NCBI GenBank assembly: GCA_945878995.1
Contig: CAMCUN010000031.1
Coordinates: 1-44,059, forward strand
Source of the DNA: Polaromonas sp. YR568
GTDB lineage: Bacteria; Pseudomonadota; Gammaproteobacteria; Burkholderiales; Burkholderiaceae_C
Direction of reading: 5' to 3'
DNA length: 44,059 bases
The notes beneath the pieces are model-generated. The model had not been told where the DNA came from and ran no database searches. It worked only from the letters and a program-made list of their open reading frames with translations. Position numbers and translations under genes: made by a program. This document shows, piece after piece, positions 1-13,438 of the stretch (positions are counted from its first letter, which is position 1; each line of letters starts with the position of its first letter).

Positions 1-174
1 GTGACCGGTGCCATCGAGCTGCCAGAAGGCAAAGAGATGGTGATGCCTGGCGACAACGTGTCGATCACCGTCAAGCTGATCAACCCGATCGCCATGGAAG
101 AAGGCCTGCGTTTTGCCATCCGCGAGGGTGGCCGCACGGTGGGCGCCGGCGTGGTGGCCAAGATTTTGGCCTGA
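1..174 (+). CDS. tuf: Elongation factor Tu, C-terminal end (partial)
   Basis: The window opens inside a reading frame whose last 57 residues match the C-terminal beta-barrel domain of EF-Tu. It has the segments [19 protein letters not shown] and [17 protein letters not shown], and it ends in ILA before TGA. EF-Tu is the GTPase that delivers aminoacyl-tRNA to the ribosome. The GTPase domain lies outside the window, so only domain 3 can be judged. The gene sits just before tRNA-Trp and secE, the usual arrangement in proteobacteria. The family assignment is very secure. Whether this is one of two tuf copies cannot be seen here. Confidence 0.97.
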   Translation: MTGAIELPEGKEMVMPGDNVSITVKLINPIAMEEGLRFAIREGGRTVGAGVVAKILA

Positions 175-179
175 GTTTC

Positions 180-193
180 GCCCCTCCCGGGGC
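180..193 (+). other. Small hairpin between tuf and tRNA-Trp
   Basis: A 5-bp G+C stem (GCCCC/GGGGC) closes a 4-nt loop in the 28-nt spacer between the tuf stop and tRNA-Trp. No T-run follows, so it does not look like a full terminator. It may mark the 3' end of tuf mRNA or a processing point for a joint tuf-tRNA transcript. Confidence 0.3.
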
Positions 194-202
194 ACAGTCT
201 GT

Positions 203-278
203 AGGGGTATAGCTCAATTGGCAGAGCGTCGGTCTCCAAAACCGAAGGTTGTAGGTTCGATTCCTACTGCCCCTGCCA
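203..278 (+). tRNA. trnW: tRNA-Trp (anticodon CCA)
   Basis: This is a 76-nt cloverleaf with a genome-encoded CCA end. The acceptor stem AGGGGTA/TGCCCCT has one U-G wobble. The D stem is GCTC/GAGC, the anticodon stem TCGGT/ACCGA and the T stem GTAGG/CCTAC. The anticodon CCA is at 236-238 and the discriminator base is G, as expected for tRNA-Trp. Its place between tuf and secE is the standard one in beta- and gammaproteobacteria. Confidence 0.98.
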
Positions 279-326
279 CCTGATGGTGCCAGTGACGGCA
301 CCCGGGTTGCACAGCAAATCACCAAT

Positions 327-361
327 GAGCCCGCTGAAGGTCGATTGACTTTAGCGGGCTC
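327..361 (+). other. Strong hairpin upstream of secE
   Basis: A perfect 9-bp stem (GAGCCCGCT/AGCGGGCTC) extends by four more pairs including one G-U, giving about 13 bp around a 9-nt loop. It lies in the 129-nt spacer between tRNA-Trp and secE. No T-run follows. It could separate tRNA processing from the secE-nusG message or act as an RNase site. The rest of the spacer shows no convincing promoter. Confidence 0.4.
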
Positions 362-407
362 AGGCGCCTGAAAAGCGCCAACCTAGACACAGGATTTTTT
401 GCGCATC

Positions 408-791
408 ATGGCCTCTACTGAAGTCGAAACAGTCAGCACCACTGCTGACAAGGCCAAGCTGGCGCTGTCGGCAGCGTTGGTGGTGGCTGCCTTGGCGGGC
501 TTTTACTTGATGGCCAAGCAAGGTCAAATCGCCCAATGGGGGGTGTTGATTTTGGGTTTGGTGGCGGCAGTGGTGGTTTTTGCCATTTCTGAAGCGGGCA
601 AGCAGTTCATTGCCTTTGGCCGTGATTCTGTGCGCGAAGTCAAAAAAGTGGTGTGGCCCGAGCGCAAGGAGGCCATACAAATCACGCTGTACGTCTTCGG
701 CTTTGTGGTGGTCATGGCGCTGTTTCTGTGGCTGACCGACAAGGCACTGGAATGGGTGTTTTACGACCTGATCCTGGGATGGAAAAAATGA
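408..791 (+). CDS. secE: Protein translocase subunit SecE
   Basis: This 127-residue membrane protein is the SecE subunit of the SecYEG channel. It has the three-helix proteobacterial form. Two hydrophobic helices lie near residues 17-37 and 43-63. The conserved cytoplasmic amphipathic segment with [18 protein letters not shown] follows, then a final membrane helix. The ATG at 408 gives the usual [18 protein letters not shown] start. A TTG nine bases upstream sits closer to the AGGA at 391-394 and is an alternative start adding three residues. The stop overlaps the nusG start (ATGA), so the two are translationally coupled, as is typical for secE-nusG. Confidence 0.96.
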   Translation: MASTEVETVSTTADKAKLALSAALVVAALAGFYLMAKQGQIAQWGVLILGLVAAVVVFAISEAGKQFIAFGRDSVREVKKVVWPERKEAIQITLYVFGFVVVMALFLWLTDKALEWVFYDLILGWKK

Positions 792-1378
792 CAAGTGATG
801 CGAACACCGACGTCGGCAGCTTGGCCGAGTCTTTTTTGCCGAAGCCAGGCATGCAGTGGTATGTGGTCCATGCTTACTCCGGCATGGAAAAAGCGGTAGA
901 GCGCAACATATTGGAGCGCATCATTCGCGCCGGTATGGAGTCAAAATTTGGCCGTTTTTTGGTTCCCACCGAGGAAGTGGTTGAAATCAAAAATGGCCAA
1001 AAGAAAACCACAGAGCGCCGTTTCTTTCCGGGCTATGTGCTGGTGGAGATGGTCATGGACGACGAGTCCTGGCACTTGGTCAAGCACACGAATAAAGTCA
1101 CGGGTTTTGTGGGTGGCGCCAAAAATCGCCCGGCCCCGATTTCTGAAGAAGATGTGCGCAAGATTGTTGAGCAAATGCAGGTGGGCACCAACAAGCCGCG
1201 CCACAAAGTGGAGTTCGAGACCGGCGAATACGTGCGTGTCAAAGAAGGCCCTTTTGCCGATTTCAACGGCACCGTCGAAGAAGTCAACTATGACAAAAAC
1301 AAGGTGCGCGTGTCAGTCACCATCTTTGGCCGTGCCACCCCGGTAGAGCTGGAATTCGGTCAGATCGAAAAAACTTAA
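788..1378 (+). CDS. nusG: Transcription termination/antitermination protein NusG
   Basis: This 196-residue protein has an N-terminal NGN domain, with [17 protein letters not shown] and the [12 protein letters not shown] segment. A C-terminal KOW domain contains [15 protein letters not shown] and ends in [11 protein letters not shown]. NusG binds RNA polymerase near the clamp, suppresses pausing, and links polymerase to Rho or to ribosomal protein S10. The ATG at 788 overlaps the secE stop. The protein carries about 20 extra residues before MQWYVVH compared with Escherichia coli, as far as I recall usual for betaproteobacterial NusG. A 151-nt structured spacer follows before rplK. Confidence 0.97.
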   Translation: MTSDANTDVGSLAESFLPKPGMQWYVVHAYSGMEKAVERNILERIIRAGMESKFGRFLVPTEEVVEIKNGQKKTTERRFFPGYVLVEMVMDDESWHLVKHTNKVTGFVGGAKNRPAPISEEDVRKIVEQMQVGTNKPRHKVEFETGEYVRVKEGPFADFNGTVEEVNYDKNKVRVSVTIFGRATPVELEFGQIEKT

Positions 1379-1387
1379 GTTTGTATC

Positions 1388-1474
1388 TGCTTTGGTTTGC
1401 GCCGCAAATCAAAGCACACAGGCCACGGGGCCTGTCGCGCATTGCCACTCGGCGCGTTAAATGGACGAGTGGCA
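1388..1474 (+). promoter_or_regulatory. Structured leader upstream of rplK (three successive hairpins)
   Basis: The nusG-rplK spacer contains three strong inverted repeats. The first is a 13-bp stem with one G-U and a 3-nt loop at 1388-1416. The second is a 7-bp stem (ACAGGCC/GGCCTGT) at 1418-1435. The third is a 9-bp stem (TGCCACTCG/CGAGTGGCA) at 1443-1474. None is followed by a T-run. The rplK Shine-Dalgarno AAGGAG is at 1518-1523. In E. coli, L1 represses L11-L1 translation through the rplK leader. That this leader does the same is inference; I did not identify the exact L1-binding motif. Confidence 0.5.
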
Positions 1475-1529
1475 TCACCCCGGGGAGCCAGTGTTGATCA
1501 TTGGCGTTTGAACCCGCAAGGAGAAAAGT

Positions 1530-1961
1530 ATGGCGAAAAAAATCGTCGGCTTCATCAAGCTGCAAGTGCCAGCTGGTAAGGCCAACCCGTCCCCCCCCAT
1601 AGGCCCGGCCTTGGGTCAACGTGGTCTGAACATCATGGAGTTCTGCAAGGCATTCAATGCCCAGACCCAAGGTGTCGAGCCCGGACTGCCCTTGCCAGTG
1701 GTCATCACGGCTTTTGCAGACAAGAGCTTTACCTTCATCATCAAGACCCCGCCTGCGACGGTATTGATCAAAAAGGCCATCAAGCTCGACAAGGGCTCAC
1801 CCACGCCGCATTCGGCCAAGGTCGGCAAGATCACCCGGGCTCAGCTCGAGGAAATCGCCAAGACCAAAATGAAAGACATGACTGCCGCCGACTTGGACGC
1901 CGCTGTGCGCACCATCGCCGGTTCTGCCCGCTCAATGGGCGTGACTGTGGAGGGCGTGTAA
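1530..1961 (+). CDS. rplK: 50S ribosomal protein L11
   Basis: This 143-residue protein has the full L11 layout. The N-terminal domain carries [20 protein letters not shown] and [12 protein letters not shown]. The C-terminal rRNA-binding domain ends in [12 protein letters not shown]11 forms the GTPase-associated centre with 23S rRNA and the L10-L12 stalk and is the site sensed during RelA activation. The start is fixed by AAGGAG seven to twelve bases upstream of ATG. The stop TAA directly abuts the rplA start codon, so translation of L11 and L1 is coupled. Confidence 0.98.
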   Translation: MAKKIVGFIKLQVPAGKANPSPPIGPALGQRGLNIMEFCKAFNAQTQGVEPGLPLPVVITAFADKSFTFIIKTPPATVLIKKAIKLDKGSPTPHSAKVGKITRAQLEEIAKTKMKDMTAADLDAAVRTIAGSARSMGVTVEGV

Positions 1962-2657
1962 ATGTCCAAGCTGACGAAAAAGCAAAAGTCCTTTGAAGGC
2001 AAGGTCGACAGCAACAAGCTGTACGCCCTGGCTGATGCCCTGGTCATCGTCAAAGAGTGCGCCAACGCCAAGTTTGACGAGTCCATCGATGTGGCCGTTC
2101 AACTCGGTGTGGATGCCAAGAAGTCCGACCAAGTGGTGCGTGGCGCCGTGGTGCTGCCCAATGGCACGGGCAAGACCAAGCGCGTGGCTGTGTTTGCCCA
2201 AGGCGCCAAGGCTGAAGAAGCCAGGGCCGCAGGCGCTGACATTGTGGGCATGGACGACCTGGCTGCCGACGTCAAGGCCGGCAAGATGGACTTTGACATT
2301 GTCATTGCCTCGCCCGACGCCATGCGCGTGGTCGGCACGCTCGGCCAAATCTTGGGCCCGCGCGGCCTGATGCCCAACCCCAAAGTGGGCACCGTGACGC
2401 CTGACGTGGCCACGGCCGTGAAAAACGCCAAGGCCGGTCAAGTGCAGTTCCGCGTTGACAAGGGCGGCATCATTCACTCCACCATCGGTCGTCGCTCGTT
2501 TGACAACGACAAGCTCCAGGGCAACCTGGCCGCGCTGGTGGATGCACTGACCAAAGCCAAGCCGGCATCGAGCAAGGGTGTGTACCTGCGCAAGATTGCG
2601 GTGTCGTCAACCATGGGCGTGGGTGTTCGCGTGGACACCCAGTCCTTGACGGCCTGA
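1962..2657 (+). CDS. rplA: 50S ribosomal protein L1
   Basis: This 231-residue protein is a full-length L1, the mobile stalk protein near the ribosomal E site and usually the translational repressor of its own L11-L1 unit. Signature segments include [15 protein letters not shown] and [19 protein letters not shown]. The ATG follows the rplK stop with no gap and has no separate strong ribosome site, consistent with coupling. A very stable UUCG-type hairpin begins 12 bases after the stop. Confidence 0.98.
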   Translation: MSKLTKKQKSFEGKVDSNKLYALADALVIVKECANAKFDESIDVAVQLGVDAKKSDQVVRGAVVLPNGTGKTKRVAVFAQGAKAEEARAAGADIVGMDDLAADVKAGKMDFDIVIASPDAMRVVGTLGQILGPRGLMPNPKVGTVTPDVATAVKNAKAGQVQFRVDKGGIIHSTIGRRSFDNDKLQGNLAALVDALTKAKPASSKGVYLRKIAVSSTMGVGVRVDTQSLTA

Positions 2658-2668
2658 CAACAGAAATT

Positions 2669-2694
2669 GGGGCAGCTTCTTCGGAAGTTGCCCC
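2669..2694 (+). other. UUCG-loop hairpin after rplA
   Basis: An 11-bp stem (GGGGCAGCTTC paired with GAAGTTGCCCC, one G-U) is closed by a C(UUCG)G tetraloop, among the most stable RNA hairpins. It begins 12 nt after the rplA stop. No T-run follows directly, so transcription probably continues into rplJ. It more likely protects or sets the 3' end of a processed rplKA message. Confidence 0.6.
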
Positions 2695-2903
2695 GGTGTG
2701 GTGGGCTGCCAAGCCGCAAGGCCTGGCAGGTCATCCAAGACCGCTGGCGTGCCCCTTTTTTAAAGACGGCACTTAATCGCGACAGCCAGCGCAGATGGCG
2801 GTCCCGCTGCTTTTTGATTTTTTGAATCCGAAACAGTTGGTCGCTGAAGAAAGGCGTGTCCCCAGCCATCCCGGCCAGGGGCATATTTTTGAAGGAGTAG
2901 ACC
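2695..2903 (+). promoter_or_regulatory. rplJ leader, candidate L10-L7/L12 autoregulatory RNA
   Basis: This 209-nt untranslated stretch precedes rplJ and holds nested inverted repeats. A stem CTGCCA/TGGCAG with a GCAA-capped inner helix lies near 2706-2729. A longer-range pairing joins 2742-2753 with 2768-2772 and 2785-2791. A T6 run is at 2756-2761. The Shine-Dalgarno AAGGAG is at 2892-2897. In many bacteria the L10(L12)4 complex binds such a leader and represses translation. The position and structure fit that family, but I could not match its consensus. A promoter inside this stretch is also possible. Confidence 0.5.
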
Positions 2904-3407
2904 TTGAGTCTCAATCGCAGTGAGAAGCAGGCGGTCATTGAAGAAGTGACCTCCCTCGCCGCCAGTGCTCAGACGCTTGTGATGGCGGAATACCGTGGCA
3001 TCACGGTCGCTGACATGACTCGGCTGCGCAGCCAAGCCCGTGACAAAGGCGTGAACCTGAGCGTGTTGAAAAACACCCTGGCTCGCCGTGCCGTGGCCGG
3101 TAGCGCGTTCGAAGTTGTTGCCGACCAGATGACTGGCCCGCTGATCTACGGTTTTTCCATTGATGCAGTGGCCGCCGCCAAGGTGGTGGCCGACTTCGCC
3201 AAGACCAATGACAAATTGGTCATACGCGCTGGTGCATTCGGTGGCAAGGCCTTGGACGTCAACGCTGTCAAGCAACTGGCCAACGTACCTTCCAAGGAAG
3301 TGTTGTTGGCCCAGCTGTGCGGCTTGCTGATGTCGCCTATTTCCCGCACCGCAGTGGTGTTGGGTGCTGTGGCGGCCAAAAAAGAAGGCGAAACGGCTGC
3401 AGCTTAA
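2904..3407 (+). CDS. rplJ: 50S ribosomal protein L10 (TTG start)
   Basis: This 167-residue protein is L10, the base of the L7/L12 stalk. It carries [33 protein letters not shown] and [11 protein letters not shown] in the rRNA-binding half. The C-terminal helix that anchors L7/L12 dimers follows. The start is TTG: AAGGAG ends six bases upstream, and no other in-frame start precedes the conserved N-terminus. A non-ATG start lowers initiation rate and may be part of dosage control. The long structured leader upstream supports regulated translation. rplL follows after 38 bases. Confidence 0.95.
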   Translation: MSLNRSEKQAVIEEVTSLAASAQTLVMAEYRGITVADMTRLRSQARDKGVNLSVLKNTLARRAVAGSAFEVVADQMTGPLIYGFSIDAVAAAKVVADFAKTNDKLVIRAGAFGGKALDVNAVKQLANVPSKEVLLAQLCGLLMSPISRTAVVLGAVAAKKEGETAAA

Positions 3408-3445
3408 AGCGCAGCCGTGTCATCAACAATTGTTAGGAAATCAAA

Positions 3446-3823
3446 ATGGCATTCGATAAAGACGCATTTCTGACCGCGCTTGACAGCATGACGGTCCTCG
3501 AGCTCAACGACCTGGTGAAAGCCATCGAAGAGAAGTTTGGCGTGAGCGCCGCTGCCATGGCAGCGCCCGCTGGTGGTGGTGGTGGCGCGGCCGCCGCTGC
3601 TGTTGAAGAGCAGACCGAGTTCAACGTGATCCTGACCGAAATCGGCGCCAACAAGGTGTCCGTCATTAAGGCAGTTCGCGAATTGACCGGCCTGGGCCTC
3701 AAAGAAGCCAAGGACCTGGTGGACGGCGCTCCCAAGACCGTCAAAGAAGCCGTGGCCAAGGCCGATGCCGAAGCCGCCAAAAAGAAGCTCGAAGAAGCTG
3801 GCGCCAAGGCCGAGATCAAGTAA
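3446..3823 (+). CDS. rplL: 50S ribosomal protein L7/L12
   Basis: This 125-residue acidic protein has the three-part L7/L12 layout. The N-terminal dimerisation region ([15 protein letters not shown]) is followed by an Ala/Gly-rich hinge near residues 36-51. The C-terminal factor-binding domain has [20 protein letters not shown] and [14 protein letters not shown]. It recruits EF-Tu, EF-G and other GTPases to the ribosome as multiple dimers on L10. An AGGA motif lies about eight bases before ATG. A 283-nt spacer with two hairpins follows before rpoB. Confidence 0.98.
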   Translation: MAFDKDAFLTALDSMTVLELNDLVKAIEEKFGVSAAAMAAPAGGGGGAAAAAVEEQTEFNVILTEIGANKVSVIKAVRELTGLGLKEAKDLVDGAPKTVKEAVAKADAEAAKKKLEEAGAKAEIK

Positions 3824-3839
3824 TTCTTGGTGGGCCCAA

Positions 3840-3889
3840 GGCTGGAGGCGCCTCGCCGTGCCTCCAGCCATTTGCGCTTTCAGAGCGCA
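3840..3889 (+). promoter_or_regulatory. Two hairpins in the rplL-rpoB spacer, candidate attenuator or processing site
   Basis: A perfect 10-bp stem (GGCTGGAGGC/GCCTCCAGCC, loop 10 nt) at 3840-3869 is followed by a 6-bp stem (TGCGCT/AGCGCA, loop 5 nt) at 3873-3889. Neither has a long T-run. In E. coli the same spacer holds a leaky attenuator and an RNase III site that lower rpoBC relative to rplJL. The position matches; the mechanism here is inferred. The rest of the 283-nt spacer, to 4106, shows no further clear structure or gene. Confidence 0.5.
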
Positions 3890-4106
3890 CTTGAAAAGCA
3901 TTTCTTTGACAGCTGTTTTTCAAGTGTCTTCTGACCCCGACTGCGGAAGACGCCTTGGTTCGGGCGATGTGCAATGCATCGCCGTCCGCCATAGGTTGGT
4001 AGTGGCCAACCGCCAAGTCTGAGCAATGCTGTGGAGCTTTTGCTCACGACAGTCGCCAGAGACGCTAGCGTTTTTCATCTCGTTCCTGACCCCAAGCGGA
4101 GAACTC

Positions 4107-8219
<4,113 letters not shown>

Positions 8220-8246
8220 TGCTCCTGGAATATGGCGGGACAGGCC

Positions 8247-8272
8247 CAAATTTGCGCAGCAAATTTGCGCTG
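8247..8272 (+). repeat. Tandem 13-nt duplication in the rpoB-rpoC spacer
   Basis: Two copies of CAAATTTGCGC plus two variable bases lie head to tail (8247-8259 and 8260-8272). The repeat also allows a 7-bp hairpin (AAATTTG/CAAATTT, 8248-8266). It sits 30 nt before the rpoC start. It may be a simple replication-slippage product or a processing hairpin; no function can be read from the sequence. Confidence 0.6.
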
Positions 8273-8302
8273 TCTTCCACTGATTAAAAAAGGATCTGAC
8301 TC

Positions 8303-11300
8303 ATGAAATCGCTACTCGACCTGTTCAAGCAATTCACCCCTGATGAGCACTTTGATGCCATCAAGATCGGCCTGGCCTCGCCCGAAAAGATCCGTTCGTG
8401 GTCTTTTGGCGAGGTGAAAAAGCCTGAGACCATCAACTACCGCACCTTCAAGCCCGAGCGTGACGGTCTGTTTTGCGCCAAGATTTTTGGCCCCATCAAA
8501 GACTACGAATGCCTTTGCGGCAAGTACAAGCGCCTCAAGCACCGCGGCGTGATCTGCGAAAAATGCGGTGTGGAAGTGACCCAAACCAAAGTGCGCCGCG
8601 AGCGCATGGGCCACATCGACCTGGCCGCACCGTGTGCCCACATCTGGTTCCTCAAGTCCTTGCCTTCGCGCCTGGGCCTGGTGCTGGACATGACGCTGCG
8701 CGACATCGAGCGCGTGTTGTACTTTGAAGCGTATGTGGTGACCGACCCCGGCATGACCCCGCTGAAAAAGTTCGCGATCATGACCGAAGACGACTTTGAC
8801 GCCAAGCGCCGTGAGTACGGCGATGAGTTCGTCGCCAAGATGGGCGCCGAAGGCATCAAGGAACTGCTCGAGGCGCTGGACCTGGACGTCGAGATCGACA
8901 AGCTGCGCAATGACTTGACCGGCTCCGAGATCAAGATCAAGAAAAACGCCAAGCGCTTGAAGCTCATGGAAGCGTTCAAAAAGTCTGGCATCAAGCCCGG
9001 CTGGATGGTGCTGGAAGTCTTGCCCGTGTTGCCACCGGACTTGCGTCCGCTGGTGCCCCTGGACGGCGGCCGCTTTGCGACCTCTGACCTGAACGACTTG
9101 TACCGCCGCGTGATCAACCGCAACAGCCGCCTGCGCCGTTTGCTGGAGTTGAAGGCCCCTGAGATCATTGCCCGCAATGAAAAGCGCATGCTGCAAGAAG
9201 CTGTGGATTCCTTGCTGGACAACGGCCGCCGTGGCAAGGCCATGACGGGCGCCAACAAGCGCGCGCTCAAGTCGCTGGCCGACATGATCAAAGGCAAGAG
9301 CGGTCGCTTCCGCCAGAACTTGCTGGGCAAGCGGGTGGACTACTCGGGCCGCTCGGTCATTGTGGTGGGCCCCACGCTCAAGCTGCACCAGTGCGGCCTG
9401 CCCAAGCTGATGGCGTTGGAGTTGTTCAAGCCCTTCATCTTCTCGCGCCTCGAAGCCATGGGCATTGCCACCACCATCAAGGCGGCCAAAAAAGAAGTTG
9501 AATCTGGCACCCCGGTGGTGTGGGACATCTTGGAAGAGGTGATCAAAGAGCACCCCGTGATGCTCAACCGCGCCCCTACGCTGCATCGCCTGGGCATCCA
9601 GGCGTTTGAGCCTATCTTGATTGAAGGCAAGGCCATTCAGCTGCACCCGCTGGTGTGCTCGGCTTTCAACGCTGACTTTGACGGCGACCAAATGGCCGTT
9701 CACGTGCCGCTGTCGGTGGAGGCGCAAATGGAAGCGCGCACGCTGATGCTGGCGTCGAACAACATCCTCTTCCCCGCCAACGGCGAGCCGTCCATCGTGC
9801 CCTCGCAAGACGTGGTGCTGGGCCTGTACTACGCCACCCGCGACCGCATCAACGCCAAAGGCGAAGGCTTGATCTTCTCGGACGTGAGCGAAGTGCAGCG
9901 CGCCTTTGACGCCGGACAAGTGGACATGAGCGCGCGCATCAACGTGCGCTTGACCGAGCACATCCGTGCCCGCGCCACCGGTGAGTTTGTCTCCAACACC
10001 CAAGTGTGGGAAACCACCACGGGCCGTGCCTTGTTGTCCGAGATCTTGCCCAAGGGCTTGTCTTTCTCGAACATCAACAAAGCGCTCAAGAAAAAGGAAA
10101 TCTCCAAGCTCATCAACGCCTCTTTCCGCAAATGCGGATTGAAGGAAACGGTGGTGTTTGCCGACAAGCTGCTGCAAAACGGCTTCCGCCTGGCCACCCG
10201 CTCGGGCATCTCGATTTGCATTGACGACATGCTGGTGCCCAAGGAAAAAGGCGCCATCATTGAACGCTCTGAAAAAGAGGTCAAAGAAATCGAGCAGCAG
10301 TACGTCTCTGGCCTGGTGACTTCTGGCGAGCGCTACAACAAAGTGGTGGACATTTGGGGCAAGGCCGGTGACGAAGTCTCCAAGGTCATGATGGCCCAGT
10401 TGGCCAAAGAAAAGACCATTGACCGCCACGGCAACGAGGTCGCACAAGAGTCCTTCAACGCCATCTACATGATGGCCGACTCCGGCGCCCGCGGCTCTGC
10501 CGCGCAGATCCGTCAGCTCGCCGGCATGCGCGGCCTGATGGCCAAGCCCGACGGCTCCATCATTGAAACACCCATCACGGCGAACTTCCGTGAAGGCCTC
10601 AACGTGCTGCAGTACTTCATCTCCACGCACGGCGCCCGCAAAGGCTTGGCTGACACGGCGCTCAAAACTGCCAACTCCGGCTACTTGACCCGCCGCCTGT
10701 GCGACGTGGTGCAAGACCTGGTGGTCACTGAGACCGATTGCGGCACCGTTGAAGGCTCGCTGATGCGCGCCATCGTTGAGGGCGGCGAGGTCATCGAGTC
10801 CCTGCGCGACCGGGTGCTCGGCCGCACCACCGCCGAAGACGTGATCCATCCTGAAACACGCGCCCTGGTTCTGCAGGCCGGCGTGTTGCTCGATGAAGAC
10901 CTGATCGACGACCTCGAACTCGCAGGCGTGGACGAAGTCAAGGTGCGCACCGCGCTGACCTGCGCCACGCGCTTTGGCCTGTGCGCCAAGTGCTACGGCC
11001 GCGACCTCGGACGCGGCGGCCAGATCAACACCGGCGAGGCGGTCGGCATCATTGCCGCACAGTCCATCGGCGAGCCCGGCACGCAGCTGACCATGCGCAC
11101 CTTCCACATCGGCGGCGCGGCCTCTCGCGCTGCAGTGGCGTCCAGCGTGCAAGCCAAATCGAATGGCGTGATCGGTTTCAACGCGCCCATGCGCTATGTC
11201 ACCAACAGCCGCGGCGAGTTGGTGGTGATTGCCCGCTCTGGCGAGATCGTCATTCACGACGAGCACGGCCGTGAGCGCGAGCGCCACAAGGTGCCTTATG

Positions 11301-12517
11301 GTGCCATTCTTACCGTCAAGGCCGACCAGCCCATCAAGGCCGGCGCCGTGCTGGCCAACTGGGACCCGCTGACCCGCCCCATCATCACGGAGTTCGCCGG
11401 CAAGGTGGCCTTCGAGAACGTGGAAGAAGGCGTGACCGTGGCCAAGCAGCTCGACGAGGTGACTGGCCTGTCCACGCTGGTGGTGATCGACCCCAAGCGC
11501 CGCGGCTCGACCAAGGTGGTGCGCCCGCAGGTCAAGCTGATCGACGCCTCTGGCAAAGAAGTCAAGATCCCCGGCACCGACCACTCCGTGACCATTGGTT
11601 TCCCCATAGGCGCTTTGGTGCAGGTGCGTGACGGCCAGGACGTAGGCCCCGGCGAAGTGCTGGCCCGCATCCCGGTGGAAGGTCAAAAGACGCGCGACAT
11701 CACCGGCGGTCTGCCGCGTGTGGCCGAGCTGTTCGAGGCCCGCACACCCAAGGACAAAGGCATCTTGGCCGAGATGACGGGCACCGTCTCCTTCGGCAAG
11801 GAAACCAAAGGCAAGGTTCGCCTGCAAATCACCGACCCTGAAGGCAAGGTCTGGGAAGAGCTGGTGCCCAAGGAAAAGAACATCTTGGTGCACGAGGGCC
11901 AGGTGGTCAACAAGGGCGAGTCCATCGTCGACGGTCCGGCCGACCCGCAAGACATTTTGCGTTTGCTGGGCATGGAAGAGCTGGCGCGCTACATCGTCGA
12001 CGAGGTGCAAGACGTCTACCGCTTGCAAGGTGTGAAGATCAACGACAAGCACATCGAGGTGATCGTTCGCCAGATGCTGCGCCGCGTGGTGGTCGAGAAC
12101 CCGGGGGATTCAACCTACATCGCGGGCGAGCAAGTCGAGCGTTCGGCTCTGCTGGACAACAACGACCTGCTGCGCGGCCAGAGCAAGCTGCCTGCCACCT
12201 TCAGCAACTTGCTGTTGGGCATCACCAAGGCCTCGCTGTCCACCGATTCCTTCATCTCCGCGGCGTCCTTCCAGGAAACCACCCGCGTGTTGACCGAGGC
12301 GGCCATCATGGGCAAGCGCGACGAGCTGCGTGGCTTGAAAGAAAACGTCATCGTCGGTCGTCTGATTCCCGCAGGCACGGGCATGGCTTACCACGAAGCC
12401 CGCAAGGCCAAGGAGTCTATGGACGACGCCGAGCGCCGCGCCATTGCGGACACGGAAGCCGCTGAGTTGCTTGAAGCCACGGAAACAAGTGAAGGTGCAC
12501 AAAGCACGACCTTCTGA
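8303..12517 (+). CDS. rpoC: DNA-directed RNA polymerase subunit beta'
   Basis: This 1404-residue protein is the beta' subunit, carrying the catalytic magnesium site NADFDGDQM at residues 456-464. The N-terminal zinc ribbon begins at C70 ([20 protein letters not shown]). The second zinc cluster has TDCGT and later [16 protein letters not shown]. Bridge-helix and trigger-loop regions are intact ([19 protein letters not shown]). An AGGA about nine bases upstream supports the ATG at 8303. The C-terminus ends in an acidic tail rich in Glu, Ala and Thr, common in this group. A strong intrinsic terminator 64 bases later closes the operon. Confidence 0.98.
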   Translation: MKSLLDLFKQFTPDEHFDAIKIGLASPEKIRSWSFGEVKKPETINYRTFKPERDGLFCAKIFGPIKDYECLCGKYKRLKHRGVICEKCGVEVTQTKVRRERMGHIDLAAPCAHIWFLKSLPSRLGLVLDMTLRDIERVLYFEAYVVTDPGMTPLKKFAIMTEDDFDAKRREYGDEFVAKMGAEGIKELLEALDLDVEIDKLRNDLTGSEIKIKKNAKRLKLMEAFKKSGIKPGWMVLEVLPVLPPDLRPLVPLDGGRFATSDLNDLYRRVINRNSRLRRLLELKAPEIIARNEKRMLQEAVDSLLDNGRRGKAMTGANKRALKSLADMIKGKSGRFRQNLLGKRVDYSGRSVIVVGPTLKLHQCGLPKLMALELFKPFIFSRLEAMGIATTIKAAKKEVESGTPVVWDILEEVIKEHPVMLNRAPTLHRLGIQAFEPILIEGKAIQLHPLVCSAFNADFDGDQMAVHVPLSVEAQMEARTLMLASNNILFPANGEPSIVPSQDVVLGLYYATRDRINAKGEGLIFSDVSEVQRAFDAGQVDMSARINVRLTEHIRARATGEFVSNTQVWETTTGRALLSEILPKGLSFSNINKALKKKEISKLINASFRKCGLKETVVFADKLLQNGFRLATRSGISICIDDMLVPKEKGAIIERSEKEVKEIEQQYVSGLVTSGERYNKVVDIWGKAGDEVSKVMMAQLAKEKTIDRHGNEVAQESFNAIYMMADSGARGSAAQIRQLAGMRGLMAKPDGSIIETPITANFREGLNVLQYFISTHGARKGLADTALKTANSGYLTRRLCDVVQDLVVTETDCGTVEGSLMRAIVEGGEVIESLRDRVLGRTTAEDVIHPETRALVLQAGVLLDEDLIDDLELAGVDEVKVRTALTCATRFGLCAKCYGRDLGRGGQINTGEAVGIIAAQSIGEPGTQLTMRTFHIGGAASRAAVASSVQAKSNGVIGFNAPMRYVTNSRGELVVIARSGEIVIHDEHGRERERHKVPYGAILTVKADQPIKAGAVLANWDPLTRPIITEFAGKVAFENVEEGVTVAKQLDEVTGLSTLVVIDPKRRGSTKVVRPQVKLIDASGKEVKIPGTDHSVTIGFPIGALVQVRDGQDVGPGEVLARIPVEGQKTRDITGGLPRVAELFEARTPKDKGILAEMTGTVSFGKETKGKVRLQITDPEGKVWEELVPKEKNILVHEGQVVNKGESIVDGPADPQDILRLLGMEELARYIVDEVQDVYRLQGVKINDKHIEVIVRQMLRRVVVENPGDSTYIAGEQVERSALLDNNDLLRGQSKLPATFSNLLLGITKASLSTDSFISAASFQETTRVLTEAAIMGKRDELRGLKENVIVGRLIPAGTGMAYHEARKAKESMDDAERRAIADTEAAELLEATETSEGAQSTTF

Positions 12518-12580
12518 GTCCACGCCGCAGGCACTGGCCCGCTGATTCAGATCTGTGGGCTGGCCTCTAGGCTTGAAAAG

Positions 12581-12616
12581 CCCCGCGCACTTTGACAAGG
12601 GCGCGGGGTTTTTTTT
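12581..12616 (+). terminator. Intrinsic terminator of the rpoBC operon
   Basis: An 8-bp all G+C stem (CCCCGCGC/GCGCGGGG) with a 12-nt loop is followed at once by eight T residues. This is a textbook rho-independent terminator 64 nt after the rpoC stop. It makes a new transcription unit likely for the LemA-like gene downstream. Confidence 0.93.
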
Positions 12617-12668
12617 CGCCCCAGCTCGGCTGCGCTAAAGTGGAAGTCTTACTTCCTGTCGCAAGACC

Positions 12669-13301
12669 ATGTCCTCAGACACCCTGATCTACATTGCCCT
12701 GGGCGCCGTGCTGGTGTTCTGGGCTGTGGGCGCCCACAACCGTCTGGTCCGGCTGAAAAACGTCGTGGGTCGGGAGTACGGCACCATTGACGCCATGCTG
12801 CTGCAGCGCCACAAACTGCTGGCTCAATTGCAGGCCGTGGGTGACAAGCTCGACGATGGCTTGCTCTCGCACCTGGACAGCTGCAGCCGCAAGGCGCGCG
12901 CGGTCATGGACCAAGCCCGGCTTCGCCCCTCAGGCAGCCGGGAAGCCATTGCACTGGCGCATGCTGAACAGGCACTGGACCAAGCGCTGGCGCAGGTGTG
13001 GCAGTCTCAGCCCACTCAACAAGCCGTGAGGGGTGATCCGGCCTTGCGCCAGGTGGTCTTGAGCCTGGTGGAGCTGGAGGGCCGGCTGGAACAGGTGTGC
13101 CAGCCCTACAACCAGGCGGTGCAGGACTTCAACGAGGCTGTGCGTGAAATCCCGGCTTGGCTGATCGCTCAGCTGGCCAGCATCAAGGCCTTGCCTGGCC
13201 TGCCTTTGGCCGCCCATGGTGCAGCCCGCGCAGCAGCGCGGCCCCTGTTGGTGGGGCGCCAACAGGACGACGCGGCGGCGGCGCGGGCTGCTGGGCTGTG
13301 A
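12669..13301 (+). CDS. LemA family-like membrane protein
   Basis: This 210-residue protein starts with one hydrophobic helix (residues about 5-20). A LemA-type segment follows, AHNRLVRLKNVVGREYGTID and MLLQRHKLLAQL, resembling the family pattern of a YN-rich turn and an RR/QRH heptad region. The remainder is helical and rich in Gln and Ala. LemA proteins are membrane-anchored helical bundles of unclear function; I infer no specific role. The ATG at 12669 lies just 52 nt after the rpoC terminator, and the ribosome site is weak. It stands alone on its strand before a 137-nt spacer. The family call is moderately secure. Confidence 0.7.
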   Translation: MSSDTLIYIALGAVLVFWAVGAHNRLVRLKNVVGREYGTIDAMLLQRHKLLAQLQAVGDKLDDGLLSHLDSCSRKARAVMDQARLRPSGSREAIALAHAEQALDQALAQVWQSQPTQQAVRGDPALRQVVLSLVELEGRLEQVCQPYNQAVQDFNEAVREIPAWLIAQLASIKALPGLPLAAHGAARAAARPLLVGRQQDDAAAARAAGL

Positions 13302-13438
13302 AACTGGCGCCCTGGCGCTATAGTCCTGACTTGACGCAGGCGCCTTGCGTGCCCGGCCACCACTTCGGCCACCGTGTCGACGACCACCTTGACAAATTGG
13401 TGTCGAACCTCGATTGAATTACTTTTAGGAGAGAAATC

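Noticed and set aside
8312..12052. A 1246-codon open frame on the minus strand opposite rpoC
   Set aside because: This is the same antisense effect of codon bias; it has no recognisable motif and fully overlaps rpoC.
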